DNA of 5,045 nucleotides from DTSX01 sp964633465 (GTDB lineage Bacteria > Pseudomonadota > Gammaproteobacteria > Steroidobacterales > UBA11654), in assembly GCA_964633465.1 (NCBI GenBank), contig CAZWGB010000073.1, positions 1 through 5,045 on the forward strand. Direction: 5' to 3'. Below are positions 1-4,631 of the stretch, in pieces. Under the pieces are notes generated by a model. The model did no database searches. It saw nothing but the letters and a program-made list of their open reading frames with translations, and was not told the origin of the DNA. The position numbers and the translations under genes are program-made. Numbering within the stretch: position 1 is the stretch's first letter; every line of letters starts with the position of its first letter.

Positions 1-20
1 CCACAATCGTCAGGGTATCT

Positions 21-617
21 TTACTGAACTCTTCTTACTTTTATAGTTGAGTTAACACCTTCTACATTGAGATTGTAGGTACCAAAAAAACTTTTTTCAA
101 TAATCACTGTTGGATTGTTAATTCTAACGATTAGCAAGCCTTCGCTTGATTGTTGCCATATCTGACCATTCTCCAATTGAAATTTTGTATAGCCGGACCA
201 ACCTTTGAATTCCCCAAGGATTCTACTGGTAATTTGGTCGACCTCATCTTCAACTTGGGCAATTCTTTCATTGCCGAATGTTTCTATACTTTCATCTATT
301 TCCTTAACGCTGCTTGTATCAAATGATTGTTGAGATATAGCATCGGTGTTTTCATCGGTTACCGATTCATTTCGTGCTACGTCCTCTACTTGATTCCTGT
401 TTCTACGCAGTCTAAATTTCTTGCGAGTAGTTTCTGCAGGTTTTGAGACGACAGGCTTCTGAGTCAATCTGTCGTAACATTGCAATCGAATGAGGGAAAC
501 TTGGATGTTAGAACATTCTTCTATTTGATCCTGCAATGTTTGGGCATGGATTGGTCCACCAATGCAGCAGAGAATCAAAAAGATAACTAAGTGTGAAAAA
601 TATGTTGTATTTATCAT
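21..617 (-). CDS. Exported small protein of unknown function (CYDRL / GW-NGQIWQQ type)
   Basis: A complete 198-residue reading frame with a classical Sec signal peptide: hydrophobic core at about residues 10-23, probable cleavage after A25 (IHA|QT). The mature protein has three parts. Residues 28-51 carry C35 and C47 followed by YDRL, an N-terminal motif seen in many small proteobacterial periplasmic proteins. Residues 52-125 form a polar, probably disordered linker with a basic patch (KKFRLRRNR, 66-74) followed by a Ser/Asp/Glu-rich stretch. Residues 126-197 form a conserved-looking beta-rich domain with IxSRIxGxFxGW (129-140), LxNGQIWQQ (148-156), FFGTY (177-181) and a final VRRV. The start is supported by AAGGAA 8 nt upstream and by the signal peptide. 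C17-C18 lie in the signal core but do not make a good lipobox, so a soluble periplasmic protein is favoured. I recognise the architecture but know of no established function. It is divergent from the TonB-dependent receptor gene. Confidence 0.85.
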   Translation of the reverse strand: MINTTYFSHLVIFLILCCIGGPIHAQTLQDQIEECSNIQVSLIRLQCYDRLTQKPVVSKPAETTRKKFRLRRNRNQVEDVARNESVTDENTDAISQQSFDTSSVKEIDESIETFGNERIAQVEDEVDQITSRILGEFKGWSGYTKFQLENGQIWQQSSEGLLIVRINNPTVIIEKSFFGTYNLNVEGVNSTIKVRRVQ

Positions 618-625
618 GTAAACAA

Positions 626-631
626 TTCCTT
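626..631 (-). promoter_or_regulatory. Ribosome binding site of the small exported protein
   Basis: The minus strand reads TAAGGAA, with the AAGGAA core ending 8 nt before the ATG at 617-615. This is close to consensus with good spacing and supports the chosen start. Confidence 0.7.
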
Positions 632-672
632 AACCGAAAAGATTGTGAGTGTATGATACTCCGAGTGCAGAG

Positions 673-701
673 GATATAACAACATGGGTTTTATAGTTTA
701 A
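673..701 (-). promoter_or_regulatory. Candidate extended -10 promoter for the small exported protein
   Basis: On the minus strand TTAAAC (701-696) is followed after exactly 17 bp by TATATC (678-673). The -10 is preceded by TGT, giving the extended -10 form TGnTATA that can compensate for a weak -35. Transcription would start near 666, about 50 nt before the start codon, with the ribosome binding site inside this leader. The hexamers match consensus only 3/6 and 4/6. The call gains support because the same TGTTGTTATA string sits at the opposite promoter. Confidence 0.4.
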
Positions 702-718
702 CTAGACACTATTGAGCG

Positions 719-747
719 TTAAATCTACGAATATTTGTTGTTATAAT
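719..747 (+). promoter_or_regulatory. Candidate extended -10 promoter for the TonB-dependent receptor
   Basis: TATAAT at 742-747 is a perfect -10 preceded by TGT (739-741), the extended -10 arrangement. A weak -35 (TTAAAT, 719-724) lies 17 bp upstream. Transcription would begin near 754 and leave a leader of about 200 nt before the receptor ATG at 954. It is the best sigma-70-type match upstream of the receptor, although in AT-rich DNA a TATAAT also occurs by chance. A second promoter closer to the gene cannot be excluded. Confidence 0.5.
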
Positions 748-753
748 ACAACA
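736..753. promoter_or_regulatory. Operator-like dyad enclosing the receptor -10
   Basis: This is a perfect inverted repeat TGTTGT-TATAAT-ACAACA: 6-bp arms and a 6-bp spacer that is exactly the -10 hexamer. A dimeric regulator bound here would block RNA polymerase. A third copy of the half-site (ACAACA at 679-684) lies at the same place relative to the opposite promoter. The symmetry is seen directly; a protein binding it is inference. Confidence 0.4.
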
Positions 754-879
754 TTCTGCTCAAATCCATTTAAATCTAAACAATTTTTATAGATTTGACT
801 GATTTTGTTGTCAATATTTAACTTGCTTAAGTCATGCAATTCCTTGAAAATGAATTTAGTTTATAGAGTAAGGCTCTGC

Positions 880-898
880 TACCCATATATAGTGGGTA
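880..898. repeat. Inverted repeat in the receptor leader
   Basis: TACCCA-tatatag-TGGGTA forms a 6-bp dyad with a 7-nt spacer, extendable by GC/GC across a 2-nt bulge (878-902). It is one of the few GC-bearing symmetries in the leader, 39 nt before the receptor ribosome binding site. It could be an RNA hairpin or an operator. The spacer contains TATAGT, a 5/6 match to a -10, but no matching -35 was found. Confidence 0.35.
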
Positions 899-937
899 TA
901 GCGATCTACTCAGTTTAGTTTAATAACTCTGAAAATC

Positions 938-944
938 AGGGGAG
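938..944 (+). promoter_or_regulatory. Ribosome binding site of the TonB-dependent receptor
   Basis: AGGGGAG lies 9 nt before the ATG at 954 and is a strong Shine-Dalgarno sequence that fixes the start. Its first four bases (938-941) can pair with 927-932 (CTCTGA) in a 6-bp stem including one G-T wobble and an AAA triloop, so the site may be partly sequestered in the mRNA. Confidence 0.75.
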
Positions 945-953
945 AGAGTAATA

Positions 954-3644
954 ATGAAAATAAAGCTATTTGGAAAAGCTTTTAGTGCCTTTATCGTTTG
1001 TGGAGTTGCAGCTGCTTTGTTTGCAGTTCCTGCATGGTCACAAGACGAAGATGAAGATGCTGCAGAGCTAGGAACGATTGAAGTAACGGGTTCTCGATTG
1101 AAACAAACAGATATTGAGACCGCAAGTCCAGTTACGATCATATCAAGAGAGCAAATTGCATTGTCAGGTTTCGCAACGGTTGCGGAAGTATTGCAAACAA
1201 CACCATACAACTCATTTGGGTCCTTTAGGGAAACCTCTGGGTACGCCAATGGACAAGCAGTTGTTAATAACATTTCATTGCGTGGCTTGGGCTCAGCAAG
1301 AACTTTAGTATTGATAGACGGGCGAAGAATTGCTTCAACCGGTGCATCTGGAGGTAGTGCTCAAAACTTAAACCAGATACCTACATCAATAGTTGAACGA
1401 GTTGAGATCCTTCGCGACGGTGCATCCGCAATTTACGGTTCTGATGCAATTGCAGGCGTTATCAACATCATAACCCGTAAGGATTTTGATGGCATGGAAC
1501 TCTCCTTAACATCTGGAAGACCTATTGCTGGTGCAGAATATGTAAGAGCAAACCTCACAGGCGGTATTTCAAACTCCAGAGGAAACATGTACTACACCGT
1601 TCAGCATTACGGTCGGCAACCACAATATTACAACCAAATCGAGTATGCTGCTCATGCCTACAATTACGATTACTTTAGTTCATTTGGCTACCCAGGTTCT
1701 GCCTATGTTTATGGTAATGATTTTGGCATTGCGGGTTATATGGTTGATCCGAGATGTCCTGAAAAACCTGTGGGTGGAGCAGGAGATGATGGAACAAACA
1801 GTAGTTCTACCTTCCCCAACTCATACCGATGGGCAGGTGCTGCAGGTGGCAACATGATGGGTAGATGTGGCTATGACTTTGCACAAGACATTATCTCTAT
1901 ACCACGAGTGAAACGAAACGCACTGCTGTTGAAATCAAACTTTGAGCTGACCCCTGATATCGACGCTCATACTGTGTTGATGATTTCTCAAAACGATTCT
2001 GATTCCAGATTTGCAGGCACACCAATCACCTCACCATATCCAACAATGTATGGAGACAACCCACACCATCCGTTAAAAGCGTATGGCTATGACTGTGATG
2101 CCAATGAATGTGGTACAGCTATTTTGCTTGCCCGTTCTGTTCCCAATGGAACACGCGACAACAATGTCATTGAAAATATTCAAGACCTAAGAATGGGTCT
2201 TAGTGGGGTATTGGACATTGCTGGTGGCCTAGAATGGGAAGCAAATGTTCAAGTAGTCAATAACGATACTGACAATATGACACAAAATCTGGTTAACAAA
2301 GCTTTGTTACAAGCGGCATTGGACGCTGGCACACTTGACTTGTGGAACGTCAATAATACAGGCCTTGATGCAGTTGCTACACAAATGAGGGGTTTTAATC
2401 ACACCAAGCTTTACCAAGCTAATTTGAAACGAACTCAAGGCGATATTATTGCCAGACTTGATATTGGAGAATTGCCAGGCGGACCAGTTGGTTTGGTTTT
2501 TGGTGTTGAATATGCACATTTGTCTTTTGAACAGATAAACGACCCTGCATCCAATGCACTGATCATCGCTGGTACAGCTGGTGGTGACAACATTCAAGCT
2601 GAGAGAGCTCAAAAAACTGCTTTCTTTGAGGTCGGTATGCCAATTTTAGATAACTTAGATGTCAGTGTTGCAGGTCGTTACGACGAGTACAGCACCACAG
2701 GTATTGGCAGCAATTTCTCACCACAAATTACACTTGCATACAGGCCTATTGACTGGGTATTACTCAGAGGTACTTATGGTGAGGGTTTCCGTGCAGCGGC
2801 TATGGATGAAATGTACGGCAATATGTCAGAAAGTTTCCCTAGCGGTATAGATATCGTTGGTTGTCAAACTGGTGTCTCAGTTTGTACGGCAACCCAATAT
2901 CGTGCACTCTACGGTGGTAACCCTGATCTAGCACCTGAGGAATCAGAGCACTTCACCATTGGTGCAGTGTTTGCCCCACTCCCAGGTTTAACCTTGCAGT
3001 TAGGATTTTGGCACACTGAATACGACAACTTGATTACCACATCAAGCATTAACCGTGAGTTTGCAGCTGAAGCAGCTGGCCTCATAAACTACGTTTATCG
3101 ATATCAGCCAGGTGAAGAAGGTCCAGCTGGATCAGTTAAATACATTTCACTGCAATACAACAACTTTGCTGGTGTTGAAGCAGAAGGTTTGGATTTGGAT
3201 ATGACTTACATCATTGACACTGAAAATGCCGGTCGCTTTGACATGGGTATCAGTGCAGCGAAATACACCAAGTATATTGTGCAAACCTATCCTGAAAGTC
3301 CTAAAGATGAGTATCAAGGTGAACTAGGATTGCCAGATCTTAGAATCAACCCTCACGTTTATTGGGGTAAAGGTGACTGGGGTGCTGCAATAACCGGTTA
3401 TTACCTCTCAGGTCAAGATGAGGACTATGGTGGCAGTAATTACGCTGTAGGCAGTCACATGGAGTGGAACGCCCAAGTTAGTTATCAACTTCCATGGGAT
3501 GCCAGCATCACAATTGGTGCTCTTAATATTACCAATGAAGAGCCTGAGCAAAACTCTGACTGGTACGGCTGGGAGCCTTTTGATTTTACCCTTTACAGCA
3601 CAATGGGTAGAACGGCTTACATCCGATACAACCAGAATCTCTAA
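954..3644 (+). CDS. TonB-dependent outer-membrane receptor
   Basis: A complete 896-residue outer-membrane active transporter that would import a ligand using TonB-ExbB-ExbD energy. It has a signal peptide (hydrophobic core about 9-27, likely cleavage AWS|Q after S29), a short acidic segment (31-38), a TonB-box-like strand (TIEVTGSR, 41-48), and a plug domain at about 55-178 with SLRGLGSARTLVLIDGRR (108-125), VERVEILRDGASAIYGSDA (147-165) and GVINIIT (168-174). A C-terminal beta-barrel follows to the end, with the family motifs GEGFRAAAMDEMYG (609-622) and GNPDLAPEESE (655-665). The plug style matches the large family of marine and xanthomonad/caulobacter-type receptors whose substrates range over oligosaccharides, peptides and vitamins. 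Nothing here fixes the substrate, and no Fur box marks it as a siderophore receptor. A Tyr-rich segment (219-262) and three close Cys pairs (268/305, 381/386, 637/644) probably lie in extracellular loops. The last residue is Leu rather than the usual Phe. The gene is monocistronic by position, ending in a terminator. Confidence 0.95.
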   Translation: MKIKLFGKAFSAFIVCGVAAALFAVPAWSQDEDEDAAELGTIEVTGSRLKQTDIETASPVTIISREQIALSGFATVAEVLQTTPYNSFGSFRETSGYANGQAVVNNISLRGLGSARTLVLIDGRRIASTGASGGSAQNLNQIPTSIVERVEILRDGASAIYGSDAIAGVINIITRKDFDGMELSLTSGRPIAGAEYVRANLTGGISNSRGNMYYTVQHYGRQPQYYNQIEYAAHAYNYDYFSSFGYPGSAYVYGNDFGIAGYMVDPRCPEKPVGGAGDDGTNSSSTFPNSYRWAGAAGGNMMGRCGYDFAQDIISIPRVKRNALLLKSNFELTPDIDAHTVLMISQNDSDSRFAGTPITSPYPTMYGDNPHHPLKAYGYDCDANECGTAILLARSVPNGTRDNNVIENIQDLRMGLSGVLDIAGGLEWEANVQVVNNDTDNMTQNLVNKALLQAALDAGTLDLWNVNNTGLDAVATQMRGFNHTKLYQANLKRTQGDIIARLDIGELPGGPVGLVFGVEYAHLSFEQINDPASNALIIAGTAGGDNIQAERAQKTAFFEVGMPILDNLDVSVAGRYDEYSTTGIGSNFSPQITLAYRPIDWVLLRGTYGEGFRAAAMDEMYGNMSESFPSGIDIVGCQTGVSVCTATQYRALYGGNPDLAPEESEHFTIGAVFAPLPGLTLQLGFWHTEYDNLITTSSINREFAAEAAGLINYVYRYQPGEEGPAGSVKYISLQYNNFAGVEAEGLDLDMTYIIDTENAGRFDMGISAAKYTKYIVQTYPESPKDEYQGELGLPDLRINPHVYWGKGDWGAAITGYYLSGQDEDYGGSNYAVGSHMEWNAQVSYQLPWDASITIGALNITNEEPEQNSDWYGWEPFDFTLYSTMGRTAYIRYNQNL

Positions 3645-3657
3645 TCTGATAGAGATT
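3636..3657 (+). repeat. Hairpin across the receptor stop codon
   Basis: AATCTCTA (3636-3643) is the exact reverse complement of TAGAGATT (3650-3657), with a 6-nt loop. The TAA stop (3642-3644) lies in the left arm and first loop base. It is AT-rich and weaker than the terminator 10 nt downstream, and has no T-tract of its own. It may add 3'-end stability or may be chance. Confidence 0.4.
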
Positions 3658-3666
3658 AAACTAAAC

Positions 3667-3699
3667 AAAAAGAGCGGGCATTTGTCCGCTCTTTTTTTT
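3667..3699. terminator. Bidirectional rho-independent terminator
   Basis: An 11-bp stem AAAAAGAGCGG (3667-3677) pairs with CCGCTCTTTTT (3686-3696) around the 8-nt loop GCATTTGT, followed on the plus strand by a run of eight T (3692-3699). The A run at the left arm gives a T run on the minus strand, so the same hairpin can end both the receptor transcript (stop at 3644) and the convergent Sel1-repeat gene (stop at 3714). Confidence 0.92.
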
Positions 3700-3713
3700 C
3701 TAGTAAGAAATTT

Positions 3714-4538
3714 TTACCGATCAATCTCTTGACGTAACTGTGCTGCTAGATCCTTGCCTTTTTTGATTTGCTTCAAGCTCATTCTTTGTTTCAAAGAAAA
3801 CAATTCTCTCTTTGCATAACCAAGAACAAATAGATTACTAAATTCATCGTATTTTAAAACAAACTTGCAATGCGGGATTGTTTTGTCCTGATCCTTCCTT
3901 TCTTGTTCATAGCGTTTTTGGACATCTTTGAAAGCACGATCTTCCATAGTATCAGAAGCTAGTAACAGCCAAGCGTAGGCTTTGACTAAATTTTTTTTCA
4001 CTCCCTTTGCATCTCTGTAGGACAATCCCATTCCAACTTGCGAAGCAAGATGATTCTTCAGTGCAGCTTGTTGATAGAGAGCAAAAGCTTGTTCATAGTC
4101 TTTTCTAACCCCAACTCCATAACGATACAGTCTTGCCAAGCCATTAATGCCGTCTAGATTTCCTTTCTCTGCAGCTTTTTCATACCAAACTTTGGCCTTT
4201 CTGGCATTCTCAGGAACAACTTCACCAGCCCTATACATTTCAGCCATCGCCAGCTGAGCCTTGGTGTAGTCTTGTTCAGCAGCCATGCTGATCCAGTTGA
4301 ATGATTGCTTGTAATTCTTGCGAAAGTCGCCATGTCTGGTTCCAGAGTACAAAAATCCAAGCAAAGTTTGAGCTTCTGGATCACCTTGGGTGGCAAAAAC
4401 AGTGCATGCTTCAATAGCTTCTATGCATTGATTGTTCTGAATCAAATCCTTGCATCCAGACTGGAAGTCCATTTCTGCATTTGCTGACGCAACGGTTACA
4501 ACCAGGAAAAATACGATCAGATTTCGCAGTGTAATCAT
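3714..4538 (-). CDS. Exported Sel1-repeat (TPR-like) protein
   Basis: A complete 274-residue protein with a Sec signal peptide (hydrophobic core about 7-17, cleavage ANA|EM after A21). Sel1-type helical repeats run from about 53 to 196: repeat 1 about 53-90 with a slightly longer loop, repeat 2 about 92-127 (AQLAMAEMY...AKVWYEKAAEKGN), repeat 3 about 128-163 (LARLYRYGVGVRKDYEQAF) and repeat 4 about 164-196 (GVKKNLVKAYAWLLLASD). Such repeats form a solenoid for protein-protein contacts, and in other bacteria Sel1 proteins act as scaffolds or regulators in envelope and signalling processes. The partner here is unknown. The tail has the usual ending (MSLKQIKKGKDLAAQL, 253-268), separated from the repeats by about 40 unusual residues including C224. 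C29, C38 and C45 sit in the N-terminal cap. The start rests on the signal peptide, because no Shine-Dalgarno is visible upstream. Confidence 0.9.
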   Translation of the reverse strand: MITLRNLIVFFLVVTVASANAEMDFQSGCKDLIQNNQCIEAIEACTVFATQGDPEAQTLLGFLYSGTRHGDFRKNYKQSFNWISMAAEQDYTKAQLAMAEMYRAGEVVPENARKAKVWYEKAAEKGNLDGINGLARLYRYGVGVRKDYEQAFALYQQAALKNHLASQVGMGLSYRDAKGVKKNLVKAYAWLLLASDTMEDRAFKDVQKRYEQERKDQDKTIPHCKFVLKYDEFSNLFVLGYAKRELFSLKQRMSLKQIKKGKDLAAQLRQEIDR

Positions 4539-4539
4539 G

Positions 4540-4554
4540 GGTTAAATATTAACC
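4540..4554. promoter_or_regulatory. Palindrome directly upstream of the Sel1 gene start
   Basis: GGTTAA-ata-TTAACC is a perfect 6+3+6 dyad ending one base before the ATG (4538-4536) of the minus-strand Sel1 gene, where a ribosome binding site would be expected. On the minus strand TTGATT (4571-4566), 17 bp, then TATTTA (4548-4543) makes a weak promoter-like pair that would start transcription near the ATG. The dyad is clear; an operator or leaderless-promoter role is inference. Confidence 0.35.
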
Positions 4555-4615
4555 AATTTCATGGAAATCAACTAGACCTTTGTTTGTTTTTTAGATAAGG
4601 TTTTATCCCTTAACT

Positions 4616-4621
4616 AAGGAG
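4616..4621 (+). promoter_or_regulatory. Ribosome binding site of the S9-like gene
   Basis: A perfect AAGGAG lies 10 nt before the ATG at 4632. Together with the signal peptide it settles the start of the truncated gene. CCTT at 4608-4611 could pair weakly with the AAGG. Confidence 0.8.
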
Positions 4622-4631
4622 ATTTTATCAG

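Larger units (their letters stand above)
618..953. other. Divergent intergenic region, 336 bp
   Basis: This non-coding, strongly AT-rich stretch lies between two divergently transcribed genes. It holds candidate promoters for both directions (673-701 minus, 719-747 plus), the dyad at 736-753, a 9-bp direct repeat TTAAATCTA (719-727 and 770-778) whose AAATCTA also pairs with TAGATTT at 790-796, the dyad at 880-898, and the receptor ribosome binding site. Other -35-like hexamers (TTGACT at 795-800, TTGTCA at 808-813) lack a good -10 at 16-18 bp. No tRNA or known riboswitch core (TPP, cobalamin) and no Fur-box-like GATAATGATAAT array was recognised by eye. Confidence 0.75.
4539..4631. other. Divergent spacer between the Sel1 and S9-like genes, 93 bp
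   Basis: Besides the palindrome next to the Sel1 start, it holds GATAA-ggtt-TTATC (4594-4607) and the series TAAGG (4596-4600), CCTTA (4608-4612), TAAGG (4615-4619), the last being part of the S9-like gene's ribosome binding site. No convincing -35/-10 pair for the plus-strand gene was found; GATAAG (4594-4599) is the nearest -10-like hexamer but has no good -35. Confidence 0.5.

Noticed and set aside
557..577. Lipoprotein signal (lipobox) in the small exported protein
   Set aside because: The residues before C17 are L-I-L and before C18 are I-L-C. Gly, Ala or Ser is expected just before the lipid-bearing Cys, so a normal signal peptidase I site after A25 fits better.
719..778. Direct repeat TTAAATCTA at 719-727 and 770-778 as an iteron or regulator array
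   Set aside because: There are only two copies, very AT-rich and 51 bp apart, in a very AT-rich region. Chance is a sufficient explanation.
795..836. Alternative receptor promoters starting at TTGACT (795-800) or TTGTCA (808-813)
   Set aside because: Both are good -35 hexamers, but at 16-18 bp downstream only poor -10 matches (such as TTAACT) are found.
618..953. Fur box or known riboswitch upstream of the receptor
   Set aside because: No run of GATAAT-type hexamers and no TPP or cobalamin core motif was seen by eye. This is a visual check, not a model search.
920..1273. A 117-residue minus-strand reading frame opposite the receptor start
   Set aside because: It lies antisense to the clear signal peptide and plug of the receptor, has no recognisable domain, and crosses the receptor's ribosome binding site. 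It is a shadow frame.
2307..2612. Minus-strand frame of 101 residues inside the receptor gene, and similar short frames at 1114-1308, 1645-1857, 2659-2850 and 3408-3732
   Set aside because: All lie within or mostly overlap the receptor coding frame, with no domain or convincing ribosome binding site. They are by-products of the real frame.
4154..4487. Short frames on both strands inside the Sel1 gene (4154-4414 minus, 4305-4487 plus)
   Set aside because: The Sel1 repeats in the main frame are unmistakable; these frames show no signal of their own.
4594..4621. Switch-like TAAGG / CCTTA / TAAGG arrangement masking the S9-like ribosome binding site
   Set aside because: The stem holding the ribosome binding site would have only 4 bp with a 4-nt loop, or 5 bp with an impossible 2-nt loop. 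It is too weak to claim regulation.
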